A model generated the notes under the pieces. It saw only the letters and a program-made list of their open reading frames with translations, was not told where the DNA came from and searched no databases. A stretch of DNA of 64,000 nt. Source: Pseudoalteromonas peptidolytica. Lineage in GTDB: Bacteria; Pseudomonadota; Gammaproteobacteria; Enterobacterales; Alteromonadaceae. The stretch is taken from positions 62,001 through 126,000 of the forward strand of contig NZ_WEHZ01000011.1 of NCBI RefSeq assembly GCF_012641745.1, in the 5' to 3' direction. The position numbers were made by a program, and so were the translations under genes. This document shows positions 46,844 through 55,260 of the stretch, one piece after another (the stretch's first letter is position 1; each line of letters opens with the position of its first letter).

Positions 46844-46990
46844 AGATTAGGACATCAAGACGCTGGCGATGACAGTGTTATCAACAGGTTTTTTGTCTCA
46901 AAATAGCAAACTTAGTTAAGAGATATAATCAAGCAATCATAATGGATAACAGCGACAAAGAAATATACAGCGACTCAAAGTAGAGGTTTT

Positions 46991-47152
46991 ATACCAATTT
47001 GCTTAATTAAGTGGTCTATTTTGAGGCGAGAAAATCTTGTCGATAACTAGGAAAAAATTTTGCTATTTAGTTGTTCTAAATGAGAAATTTTTAACGCTGT
47101 TAGCGTCAGATTTACTCCTTCAAATTGAGCAAGTATTAAGTCAAATTGGTAT
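46991..47152. repeat. Intergenic repeat, short form (162 bp)
   Basis: Same ends and flanking blocks as the 31.4-kb element (ATACCAATTT ... AAATTGGTAT; TCGATAAC; GTTAGCGTCAGA) but lacking the central module, which is 46 bases shorter as expected. Its last base is also the first base of the stop codon of the next leftward gene (TTA, 47152-47154). Confidence 0.85.
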
Positions 47153-48429
47153 TATTCAATCTCTTCGGTAACGATGGAGAGAATATCATCCGCATACGCT
47201 CTACTAGCGAGCGCCATATCATATAAATAGTTGGTTGGTGTGGCAGGTCTAATCGCTTTTAGTATACGCTCGGCTTCTTTCCAATCGTTCCGCTCAATTT
47301 CAAACGCCAAACGCAAAGCCCCCCCCAGCAACCCCTGATAGCTCAGCAGTGCACTTGAGAGTGAATCATCAAGTGAAAACTCAGATGCAATAACAGCAAG
47401 CTCAACATCGAGGATAACATCCAAAATAGACATCAATCCCAATAAGTAGCCCGTTTCAGCCATTTCTTCACCACCAGGCATGAGAAAGGTCTCTACAAAT
47501 TTAGCACGTACTAAGCCTATTCTAGTAAGCTCACTTGGCTTATCAGAACCAAGTTCACTCAGCGCAAGAACTTTAACAAACTGTCTTATTGCATCTTCAC
47601 CGAGATATACAACCGCTTGAGAAATTGACTTAATTTCTAATCTTTCTTCTCCAGCTCTGGCATTGGCAAGCTTCAATAATCTGGCTGTTAAGCTAAGATC
47701 TTTACTCACCCGAGATTGTATTTCTTTGAAACAAAGTGATTTTTTGGCTGTCGCCTGTAGCAGCTGGAATACCACCATTTTTGATGGTTCAACATTACCG
47801 TGATTGAGCATTTCCGGTTTAGCGAAAAAGAAGCCTTGAAAATAGTCAGCGCCTGAGGTTTTGATAAGCTCAAATTCGTCTTTTGTTTCGATCCGCTCAA
47901 CGATGACTTTTATATCAGGAAACTGTCGCTTCAGCCGCTTCACAGCCATATTTGTTTTTATGATCGGCTGCTCAACTTCCACTTTGACAAACTCTACTAA
48001 CGGTAATAACGGCTCCCACTTAGCATCACCATCATAATCATCCAGAGCAAAGCGGTAGCCTTTTTGCGTGAGTTTAGTCACAGTATTCACTAAAGAAGGA
48101 ATATCTTTCGAACGCTCCACTATCTCAATCACAATTTTTTGTGGAGAAAGTAGTTTTGGCAACTCTTGTAATAGTGATTCATCGGAGAGATTAATAAAGG
48201 CTAACTGCCCTGCGGCTAATCGGTCTACCCCGATAAACATAAGCGAGTTAAAGAACATTCGGCCGGTTGCTTGACCATCGCTCACCCCAACAGGAAACGC
48301 GTTATTGTCTGAGTCACGATAAAGCAGCTCATAGGCAAAAACTTCCTGATCAGGCCGCAAAATAGCCTGCCTAGCAATATACTGTACTGCTGATTTGCGA
48401 ATTTCAGTCACCGGACCACTCATTAACAT
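47152..48429 (-). CDS. EAL-HDOD signalling protein
   Basis: 425 residues. N-terminal EAL-like domain (about 15-215) in which the motif reads ELL and the DDFGTG loop reads DDYDGD, so phosphodiesterase activity is probably lost; then HDOD (about 220-415; VSKDLSLTARLLKLANA, SISQAVVYLGEDAIRQFVKVL). This matches the YuxH/CdgJ type, linked in Vibrio to motility control. Likely a c-di-GMP-related adaptor rather than an enzyme. The stop codon is at the edge of an intergenic repeat. Confidence 0.9.
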   Translation of the reverse strand: MLMSGPVTEIRKSAVQYIARQAILRPDQEVFAYELLYRDSDNNAFPVGVSDGQATGRMFFNSLMFIGVDRLAAGQLAFINLSDESLLQELPKLLSPQKIVIEIVERSKDIPSLVNTVTKLTQKGYRFALDDYDGDAKWEPLLPLVEFVKVEVEQPIIKTNMAVKRLKRQFPDIKVIVERIETKDEFELIKTSGADYFQGFFFAKPEMLNHGNVEPSKMVVFQLLQATAKKSLCFKEIQSRVSKDLSLTARLLKLANARAGEERLEIKSISQAVVYLGEDAIRQFVKVLALSELGSDKPSELTRIGLVRAKFVETFLMPGGEEMAETGYLLGLMSILDVILDVELAVIASEFSLDDSLSSALLSYQGLLGGALRLAFEIERNDWKEAERILKAIRPATPTNYLYDMALASRAYADDILSIVTEEIE

Positions 48430-48713
48430 TCGTATCCTTTAGAAGCCAAAAGGAAACCACGTATCTGGAAGCGTATAATATGGTTACGCCTTGGGCAATA
48501 AAAAGTTTCTATATTTTACAACACTTATAACCAAAAGTTACCACCTATTCATTTTAAGTGTGGTTTTACAGCAGCTTGATTACAATATAGATAAAATAGA
48601 TAGTACTTGACCTGAACTTGGAGCAGGAAATGAGTTATACCAAGTCTAGGTTACTTATTAAAAGCTTCAGCGCTCCCTTGTCTTTATTTGAGCAGTTAAG
48701 CTAAGATGGGACT

Positions 48714-49469
48714 ATGAAGCAAATTTTAATTCTTTGGTTCTTTACTTTCACAAGCTTTGTTAAAGCTGACCTCACCCCCTACTTAAAATATAGTTTAAGT
48801 GGTTCGGGTAGCTTTTATCCCTACTTTACTCATAACCCCGAAAAACCTGGTATATTTCCAGAAACAGTCGAAGCAATATTGAGCCATGCAGAGATCCGGG
48901 GGGAAAACCTACTACTTCCAGCTAAGCGTACTAACGCATATTTGGAACAGCAGCAGATTGACTTTGATATTATTAGCCCAGACTGGCTAAATGATGAACA
49001 GAAAAAAGACCCTCGATATATCTACTCGGAGCCAATACTTAGCATTAGAGAATATATTGTGACTCATCCATCACACCCTCCCGCTTTAACGCTTACAGGA
49101 AAAAAGGTTGGGACTGTTCGAGGCTACTATTACCACGACGATAACCTGTTTCATCGAGTGGACTTTGCCTCTGAAAGAGAATTGTTATTAGCGTTAAAAT
49201 TGAAACGTATTGACTACATTATTATCGGTGACTTACCTGCTCAATATTGGTCAGAGCAGCTTGGTGTTGCTTTTATCTTTAATCAATTACACTCCGAAGG
49301 CATGCTGGCATTTCGCTTACTTGCTAAACATAAAAAGCTACTCAAGCCTCTCAATCAAGCGATTGCAGCCTTAAAGCAAGCGGGAGAATTCGAAAGAATT
49401 GAGCGGCAATACACCAGCACACTCCCACTCAACAAAAACACGCCAGTTAATCACGCATTAGTAAATTGA
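48714..49469 (+). CDS. Exported solute-binding-like protein
   Basis: 251 residues, signal peptide ending about FVKA-DL. The fold resembles family 3 periplasmic solute-binding domains (FYPYFTHNP, TGKKVGTVRGYYYHDD, LKLKRIDYIIIGDLPAQY, LNQAIAALKQAGEFERI). No transporter genes are adjacent; stand-alone proteins like this are common in Alteromonadales and their ligand is usually unknown. GGGA lies just before the ATG. The 284 bases before it hold no recognised gene. Confidence 0.82.
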   Translation: MKQILILWFFTFTSFVKADLTPYLKYSLSGSGSFYPYFTHNPEKPGIFPETVEAILSHAEIRGENLLLPAKRTNAYLEQQQIDFDIISPDWLNDEQKKDPRYIYSEPILSIREYIVTHPSHPPALTLTGKKVGTVRGYYYHDDNLFHRVDFASERELLLALKLKRIDYIIIGDLPAQYWSEQLGVAFIFNQLHSEGMLAFRLLAKHKKLLKPLNQAIAALKQAGEFERIERQYTSTLPLNKNTPVNHALVN

Positions 49470-49499
49470 TGTAACGCAAGCTTGCACAATACCACTTAG

Positions 49500-49528
49500 C
49501 CTTAATACTTGCTCAATTTGAAGGAGTA
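49500..49528. repeat. Fragment of the intergenic repeat
   Basis: CTTAATACTTGCTCAATTTG followed by AAGGAGTA repeats the left end of the complete element that begins at 49529, without the ATACCAATTT tip. First of three head-to-tail units in the 466-base gap 49470-49935. Confidence 0.75.
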
Positions 49529-49690
49529 ATACCAATTTGACTTAATACTTGTTCAATTTGAAGGAGTAAATCTGACGCTAACAGCGTTAAAAATTTCTCA
49601 TTTAGAACAACTAAATAGCAAAATTTCTGCCTCGTTATCGACAAGATTTTCTCGCCTCAAAATAGACCACTTAATTAAGCAAATTGGTAT
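49529..49690. repeat. Intergenic repeat, short form, inverted (162 bp)
   Basis: A complete copy in the orientation opposite to those at 31.4 and 47.0 kb, from ATACCAATTTGACTTAATAC to AATTAAGCAAATTGGTAT. The length equals the copy at 46991-47152, and it lacks the central module. Confidence 0.85.
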
Positions 49691-49861
49691 AAATCTGACG
49701 CTAACAGCGTTAAATATTCTCATTTAGAACAACTAAGTAGCAACATTTTTGCCTTGCCTACATAGATGTAGATACCTTGGCGATAGCAGGACGCGGTAGC
49801 AGGGTTATCGACAAGGTTTTCTCGCCTCCAAAAAAGACCACTTAATTAAGAGAATTGGTAT
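49691..49861. repeat. Intergenic repeat, long form, left end missing
   Basis: Follows the previous copy directly, without its own left end (about 37 bases missing), and starts at AAATCTGACGCTAACAGCG. It contains the central module (about 49752-49803, complementary strand), ending TTAATTAAGAGAATTGGTAT. The fusion suggests insertion into, or recombination with, the neighbour. Confidence 0.8.
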
Positions 49862-49935
49862 AATTTGCCCTTTTCTAGCTGAGTATCAAGTGCGTTTATT
49901 GCTATAATCACCGCTTTATAGCTTGGGAAGTTATT

Positions 49936-50505
49936 ATGACAATCGCTGCCGCGCTAGCTGAGCGCAGTAACAATCAATGTGAATTATGCACATCAACTAC
50001 AAACCTTGACGTCTACGAGGTACCACCAGTCAACGAAGCGCATTCAGATAAATGCGTGTACCTTTGTCAGCTTTGTAAAGACCAAGTTGAAGGTCAACAA
50101 GACTTAAACGCTAACCATTGGCACTGTTTAAATGACAGCATGTGGAGTCAAGTACCTGCAGTACAAGTCGTGGCTTATCGTATGCTTAACCGTTTAGCTA
50201 CTGAGAATGGCTGGGCGCAAGATGCGTTAGATATGCTTTATCTAGAAGATGATACCCGAGCATGGGCTGAACAAGTACTTGCGGAAGATGACGATATTGT
50301 GCACCTTGACAGCAATGGCGTGAAGTTAAATGCCGGAGATACCGTTACCTTGATCAAAGACCTAGACGTAAAAGGCAGTAGTTTAGTGGCTAAACGTGGT
50401 ACTGCGGTGCGAAATATCCGCCTGTCACCTTCCAACTCCGAACACATTGAAGGAAGAGTTGAAGGTCAGAACATTGTAATCTTGACAAAATTTGTTAAAA
50501 AGTAA
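49936..50505 (+). CDS. phnA: PhnA (YjdM-like) zinc-ribbon protein
   Basis: 189 residues: an N-terminal zinc-ribbon-like region with CELC and CQLC (about 15-50), a middle helical region, and a C-terminal SH3-like domain (about 125-188; GDTVTLIKDLDVKGSS, KRGTAVRNIRL). Despite the name, members of this family are not shown to act on phosphonates. GGGAAG precedes the ATG and a TATAAT hexamer is at 49903-49908. It lies just downstream of three tandem repeats. Confidence 0.88.
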   Translation: MTIAAALAERSNNQCELCTSTTNLDVYEVPPVNEAHSDKCVYLCQLCKDQVEGQQDLNANHWHCLNDSMWSQVPAVQVVAYRMLNRLATENGWAQDALDMLYLEDDTRAWAEQVLAEDDDIVHLDSNGVKLNAGDTVTLIKDLDVKGSSLVAKRGTAVRNIRLSPSNSEHIEGRVEGQNIVILTKFVKK

Positions 50506-50519
50506 CCCTATTCTTGTTA

Positions 50520-50572
50520 CCTTGAGTGTGGATAAAGAGCAAGAAAAGCTTTGCATTATCCAGCACTCAGGT
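50520..50572. terminator. Long bulged hairpin between convergent genes
   Basis: CCTTGAGTG-TGGATAA pairs with TTATCCA-G-CACTCAGG, with one bulged G and an inner GCAA/TTGC pair. There is no T-run. Its place between the phnA and rlmJ stops suggests a bidirectional terminator, but this is uncertain. Confidence 0.45.
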
Positions 50573-50583
50573 GACTTACAACC

Positions 50584-51426
50584 CTACTCTTCAACTAGCT
50601 GAATACTGCGATAAAATGCCCCTTCTTCTTCAGCAAGCAAAGTGACAAGTTCAGGCAGCACCGCATCCATCGTCTTTTTTAACGTCCAAGGTGGATTAAT
50701 CACTAACATGCCCGATGCCGTCATTCCTCTTTCTTGGGTATCTGCACGGGTCGCGAGCTCGAATAACTGGATATTACGAATACCAGAGTCGATGAGCTGT
50801 GACTCCATGGCGTCAATGCGCGCTCGGTCTACAACCGGATACCAAATCATATACACACCAGAGTCAAACTTTTTGTATGCTTTAATGATGCTTTGCACAG
50901 CAACGTCATAATCCGACTTTATCTCGTAGGGCGGATCCATTAATACACAAGCACGTCTGGATGCCGGTGGCACTAGGCCCTGCAACCCTTTAAAACCATC
51001 ACTACCAGTTACTCGTAATGACTTTTTATGCGCAGTATTTTGCTGCAATAGTTCAAGATCTCTCGGATGTAGCTCAAAAAACCATCCTTTATCTTGGCGG
51101 CGTAAGTAATGCTCAGCAACTTTTGGCGAACCTGGATAATGACTCAGTCGCTCTCCTTCATTAAACGATTTAATCAAACAAACATAGTCGCTAATAGCTG
51201 TCACAGCGCCTGAGTATTGCCACAATTTTGCGATCCCTTGCAAATACTCTTGAGTTTTTTGCGCATCATCGCTTGCAAGTTCAAAAAAGCCTGCGCCTGA
51301 ATGTGTATCAACATAGTCAAAAGGCTTCTCTTTTTTGACCATATATGACAATACTTCCGCCAATACTAAATGTTTTATTACGTCGGCAGGGTTACCTGCA
51401 TGAAAAGAGTGTCTGTAACTGAGCAT
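50584..51426 (-). CDS. rlmJ: 23S rRNA (adenine-2030-N6)-methyltransferase
   Basis: 280 residues (E. coli RlmJ 280). Start MLSYRHSFHAGNPADVIKH, then DTHSGAGFFEL (SAM site) and DPPYEIKSDY, the N6-adenine methyltransferase motif. Modifies A2030 of 23S rRNA. Convergent to phnA and divergent from the ZapB-like gene. Confidence 0.96.
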   Translation of the reverse strand: MLSYRHSFHAGNPADVIKHLVLAEVLSYMVKKEKPFDYVDTHSGAGFFELASDDAQKTQEYLQGIAKLWQYSGAVTAISDYVCLIKSFNEGERLSHYPGSPKVAEHYLRRQDKGWFFELHPRDLELLQQNTAHKKSLRVTGSDGFKGLQGLVPPASRRACVLMDPPYEIKSDYDVAVQSIIKAYKKFDSGVYMIWYPVVDRARIDAMESQLIDSGIRNIQLFELATRADTQERGMTASGMLVINPPWTLKKTMDAVLPELVTLLAEEEGAFYRSIQLVEE

Positions 51427-51639
51427 AAACCTGCCTTGCTAAAAGTAGCTTGCTAATTGAAACGGATTAAGTTTGAGCAGTTATTCATCTATTTTTAACT
51501 TTAATCTGAATCACTTATGAACAAAATATTCGAATACCGCTATTATCGCTTAAAAGTTGAGAAAAATCAGCAGAAAGTCGCGTAAACACTAGCATCCTCG
51601 GCCGCTTTGTTTTACATTTGCATGACAAATCACAGTCAT

Positions 51640-51879
51640 ATGAGCGCATTTATGAATAACCAAGATCTCCAAAAACTCGACCAGTTGATTGACCAACTTT
51701 TGAGCCAAAATAATCAGTTAAAATTGGAAGTTTCGGCACTGAAAGAACAAAATCAAAAACTCATCGATGAAAATGAAACATTACAGCTCGAAATGCTAGA
51801 AAGTGAAGAAAAGCAAAAAGAATTTAGCTCTTCTTTATCGGGCTTACTAGATAAGTTGCAGACCCAACAGGCGAGCTAA
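51640..51879 (+). CDS. ZapB-like coiled-coil protein, TIGR02449 / DUF904 family
   Basis: About 79 residues, nearly all coiled coil (LDQLIDQLLSQNNQLKLE...), of the family found directly ahead of zapA in gammaproteobacteria. A role in Z-ring organisation is inferred from that link. The start is uncertain: ATGs at 51607, 51640 and 51652 are in frame, and none has a strong Shine-Dalgarno. The stop overlaps the zapA start by one base. Confidence 0.85.
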   Translation: MSAFMNNQDLQKLDQLIDQLLSQNNQLKLEVSALKEQNQKLIDENETLQLEMLESEEKQKEFSSSLSGLLDKLQTQQAS

Positions 51880-52169
51880 TGTCTGAGCAAAATAACCAAG
51901 TAACAGTCACGTTGCTTGGCAAGTCGCATCAATTCGCGTGCGCACCAGATCAAGAGCAAGCGCTACATAATGCCGTAGCGCTACTTGATAGGCGTGTTGA
52001 AGAAATGCGTAAACGTTCAACCGTTCGTAATGACCATAGTGCACTGCTGCTTGCCGCTTTGCACTTATGTCACGATTTACAAGCACTAGAATTGAAACAG
52101 CAGCAAGATGCTGATTTTGTCTCCTCTCTCCTTGATAAGCTCACACCAACATCTGGCGATACAAAGTGA
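51879..52169 (+). CDS. zapA: Cell division protein ZapA
   Basis: 96 residues: VTVTLLGKSHQFACAPDQEQAL and a C-terminal coiled coil. Cross-links FtsZ filaments in the Z-ring. In many gammaproteobacteria 6S RNA and a formyltetrahydrofolate cyclo-ligase follow; here the next gene starts inside the stop codon (GTGA), so that arrangement is absent. Confidence 0.94.
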   Translation: MSEQNNQVTVTLLGKSHQFACAPDQEQALHNAVALLDRRVEEMRKRSTVRNDHSALLLAALHLCHDLQALELKQQQDADFVSSLLDKLTPTSGDTK

Positions 52170-53143
52170 TAAACATCTGTAAACCGCTGCTATACCACAT
52201 CACTTTACTTATGAGTCTAGTGTTATCGGTAATAAGCTTTCGCAGCAGCGCGAGCAATGCAATTTCGCTTCATCAGCTAAATGATTCGGTTTACTTTGTT
52301 CAAGGAAAAAACCAGCCACTGATCCCCAATCAGGCTTTAGTGGTTGGTCAGCGCTGTGCGCTACTCGCTTCTATCCATGGTGATCTGGTCGCAACAGAAG
52401 CGCTCATTTCAACACTACAAAGCCAATTCAGCGTCCCTCTTTGCTATGCGGTGTCACTACATTCAGATATAAAGCAAGATACTAGCATCGCGTTACTACA
52501 GCATGCTTTTCCAAAACTGGTATGGTTAAGCCCAACAAAGACTTCTGGCGATAAGCTACAGCAGGCTTTCGCTGCACAATTAGCGCTGTTTGAACAAAGT
52601 ATTGACCTGAGTAAGACCAGAGTTTCCACTCTAGATAAAGACCAGCAGGGGGCTTGGCAAGAAAAGCTGACGATTGCCAAACAAAGAGTGGCAAGCTGGT
52701 CAGAGCGCATAACTCACTTTCGTTCAAGTGAGACCCTTGATACCCACATCACCTCTTTGAATTTAGGCGAAGTAGAAGTTAACATTGCAAATTTTACAGG
52801 ATTCACAGGCTCAGATCTCACCATCTATCTTCCTCATTCGCAGGGGCTAATTGGTGGCTACAATGTCGATTTAGTCCCCTTAGTACATAGAAAGCATTGG
52901 CAACAGTGGCAACAGGCACTCCAGACTCTACGCTCCAGACCACTAAGCTGGGTGTTACCTGCAACAGGAAAGCCATATAAACCTAATATGCTCTCTATCC
53001 CGGACAAATTTTTCACCTTACTAAATCAGACCATAGAACAGCAAGTTATTGAAAAAATAACCACTTTGTACTCAAATAAGCAGCAACAACAACGTGCAAT
53101 ATCACAATGGCAGCATATTCAACAACAAACTGACTTTGAATAA
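52166..53143 (+). CDS. Exported metallo-beta-lactamase-fold protein lacking the metal site
   Basis: 325 residues with a signal peptide (about 1-31). The order of elements follows MBL-fold hydrolases of the quinoprotein-relay type: LNDSVYFVQGKNQPLIPNQ at the start, then a strand ending YAVSLHSDIKQDTS where HxHxDH is expected, later LTIYLPHSQGLIGGYNVD where the phosphate-type Asp lies, and WVLPATGKPY where the last His is expected. The zinc-binding histidines are gone. A catalytic role is therefore doubtful. The start is a GTG overlapping the zapA stop (GTGA). Confidence 0.7.
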   Translation: MINICKPLLYHITLLMSLVLSVISFRSSASNAISLHQLNDSVYFVQGKNQPLIPNQALVVGQRCALLASIHGDLVATEALISTLQSQFSVPLCYAVSLHSDIKQDTSIALLQHAFPKLVWLSPTKTSGDKLQQAFAAQLALFEQSIDLSKTRVSTLDKDQQGAWQEKLTIAKQRVASWSERITHFRSSETLDTHITSLNLGEVEVNIANFTGFTGSDLTIYLPHSQGLIGGYNVDLVPLVHRKHWQQWQQALQTLRSRPLSWVLPATGKPYKPNMLSIPDKFFTLLNQTIEQQVIEKITTLYSNKQQQQRAISQWQHIQQQTDFE

Positions 53144-53170
53144 TACTTAGCCTCTCGGTATAGTTAAAGG

Positions 53171-54667
53171 ATGAACAGAGTCTTAATAACGCTATATGCT
53201 GTTGTGCTGATGGTCACACTCAGCGGGTGTAAAAGTAGCAGCAGTGTACAAGTAAGCAGACAAGCCATTTTGTCCGCGCTTACCCAAGTACCCGTAGTGC
53301 CTGCAAAACAACCAGAAGCGTCCCCGGAGCCTAAAGTAATTACACCCAAAAAGAACATAAGCTCCACTCATGAGGATGATTTGTGGCAATATGTTCGTCA
53401 TCGGCTTAGCTTTAATACTGCTTCTCATCCTCGGCTGGATAAACGTATAAAATGGTATTTATCACAACCTAATTATCTTCAGGTCGTTAATCAGCGGGCG
53501 GTTCCATACTTCTATCACGTAGTCAATAAAGTAGAAAGTAAAGGGCTGCCAATGGAAATTGCTTTGCTGCCATTTGTTGAAAGTGACTTTAGGCCTAAAG
53601 CCAAATCTACCCAAAATGCAGTCGGAGTTTGGCAGCTAGTTGATGCCACAGCCTATCATTTTGGGATTAAAAAAGACAAATGGTATGACGGACGACAAGA
53701 CGTTTTAGCCTCAACCGACGTAGCCTTGGAGTACCTTTTATATTTACACCAACGTTTTAATGGTGACTGGCTACACGCACTTGCGGCATATAATAGTGGT
53801 GAGGGACGAGTCAAAAAAGCCATTGCGAAAAATAAAAAAGCAGGGAAACCAACACACTTTTGGCATCTGAAATTACCAAAAGAAACTGCTGAGTATGTGC
53901 CTAAGTTGCTCGCACTCAGCCATTTATTAAAAACCGCGCCTTCAGATTTTACTATTCCCAGTTTACCAAATCACGCCACAACATCCGTACTAGATATCGG
54001 CCAACAGTTTGATATTGGGCAACTCGCTAAGCTAAGTGGAATAGATAAGCGCGAAATATACGCGTTAAATCAAGGCTTTTTAAAGCACCGAAGCTCACCA
54101 AGTGGGCCACATGTCGTGCTATTACCACTGCCCCAAAAAGCATTATTACAAAGCGCATTTTTTAGAGACAACTTTAGTCACGGCTACACCGTCAAAGCTA
54201 ATGACACCCTATATCGTATCGCACTTAATGCGGGCATGAGTGTGACAGCGCTAAAGGCGCTTAACAATAAAACCTCTAACTTAATCCGTGTGGGAGAAAC
54301 ATTACGGATATCCAAAAACACAGCCCAACAACAGTGGCTCATTGACCATGAAATAAGTCCCTATATAAAGGAAATTGAAGCTAAGCCGTTACCTCAACGT
54401 GCGCATCACCATACTGTCAAAACGGGAGAATCGTTATGGACGATAAGCCGTCGATACAATGTTGCGGTAAAAGACTTACTCAATTGGAATTCACTTACTG
54501 CACAAACACTGATTAAACCAGGGAAAGTATTGACCTTACTACTGCCAGCGGTAGATATGCAGCAGCATCAACAAGAACCGCTTCCCCCCGCCCCCGTCAA
54601 TAGGGTAAAAGTCATCCAGTCGTTACTTCGCCATGGGAAACCTTTGGCAAATGAAGAGCCGAATTAA
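53171..54667 (+). CDS. mltD: Membrane-bound lytic transglycosylase with LysM domains
   Basis: 498-residue outer-membrane lipoprotein (lipobox LSGC, Cys20). A family 1E lysozyme-like domain (about 105-255): LPFVESDFRPKAKS with the catalytic Glu, GVWQLVDATAYHFG, LHALAAYNSGEGRVKKA. Two LysM domains bind peptidoglycan (about 336-378 and 413-458). It cleaves peptidoglycan to 1,6-anhydro ends. AAAGG abuts the ATG closely. The family usually has two to three LysM. Confidence 0.94.
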   Translation: MNRVLITLYAVVLMVTLSGCKSSSSVQVSRQAILSALTQVPVVPAKQPEASPEPKVITPKKNISSTHEDDLWQYVRHRLSFNTASHPRLDKRIKWYLSQPNYLQVVNQRAVPYFYHVVNKVESKGLPMEIALLPFVESDFRPKAKSTQNAVGVWQLVDATAYHFGIKKDKWYDGRQDVLASTDVALEYLLYLHQRFNGDWLHALAAYNSGEGRVKKAIAKNKKAGKPTHFWHLKLPKETAEYVPKLLALSHLLKTAPSDFTIPSLPNHATTSVLDIGQQFDIGQLAKLSGIDKREIYALNQGFLKHRSSPSGPHVVLLPLPQKALLQSAFFRDNFSHGYTVKANDTLYRIALNAGMSVTALKALNNKTSNLIRVGETLRISKNTAQQQWLIDHEISPYIKEIEAKPLPQRAHHHTVKTGESLWTISRRYNVAVKDLLNWNSLTAQTLIKPGKVLTLLLPAVDMQQHQQEPLPPAPVNRVKVIQSLLRHGKPLANEEPN

Positions 54668-54768
54668 TCTCGAGAAACTTGCGTCCCAGAATGCCACTCA
54701 CGTAAACTACTACCTTTACCGGTTGATGCAGCAAACATCACCTAGGACTAATTATTTAAGGTTTACTT

Positions 54769-55257
54769 ATGCAAATTGCAAAGAACGCAGTGGTAGAGTT
54801 TCACTACACACTTCATGAAGGTGACAGCCAAATCGAGTCTAGCAAAAATGGCGATCCGCTAAACTATCTTCACGGCACTGAAGGCATGCTACCAGGGCTT
54901 GAAAGTGAACTTGAAGGCAAAACAGGTGGTGATAGCTTTACAGTAACCTTAACTCCAGAGCAAGCCTATGGGGAGTACCAAGAAGGCTTAGTGCAACGTA
55001 TCCCTATCAAACACCTACAAGGTCTTGGTGATAGCAAAGTGTGGAAACCAGGCATGACAGCTATCGTTGATTCAAATCAGGGACGTCATCAAGTAAAAAT
55101 CGTAAAAGTTGGTCGTTTTAACGCAGATTGTGATTTAAACCACCCATTTGCCGGTAAAACACTAACATTTGCTGTTGAAATCATCTCTGTACGTGAAGCC
55201 ACAGCGGAAGAAATTTCCCATGGTCACGTGCATGCAGAAGGTGGTTGCGGACATTAA
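54769..55257 (+). CDS. slyD: FKBP-type peptidyl-prolyl isomerase SlyD
   Basis: 162 residues. The FKBP part (about 1-65 and 125-150) encloses the chaperone insert-in-flap (about 66-125; LTPEQAYGEYQEGLVQRIP). The C-terminus SHGHVHAEGGCGH is His/Cys-rich and would bind nickel, but is shorter than in E. coli. Folding helper and metallochaperone for hydrogenase maturation in E. coli. AAGG is 8 bases before the ATG. Confidence 0.94.
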   Translation: MQIAKNAVVEFHYTLHEGDSQIESSKNGDPLNYLHGTEGMLPGLESELEGKTGGDSFTVTLTPEQAYGEYQEGLVQRIPIKHLQGLGDSKVWKPGMTAIVDSNQGRHQVKIVKVGRFNADCDLNHPFAGKTLTFAVEIISVREATAEEISHGHVHAEGGCGH

Positions 55258-55260
55258 GTT

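Noticed and set aside
49470..49861. CRISPR array suggested by the repeated units
   Set aside because: There are only about three units of 160-200 bases, palindromic at the ends and without short regular spacers; they are dispersed repeats.
51880..52170. 6S RNA gene expected downstream of zapA
   Set aside because: The next gene starts inside the zapA stop codon, leaving no room; no 6S-like structure was seen nearby.
54633..54818. 61-codon ORF between mltD and slyD
   Set aside because: It spans the end of mltD, the gap and the start of slyD in another frame; composition fits a shadow frame.
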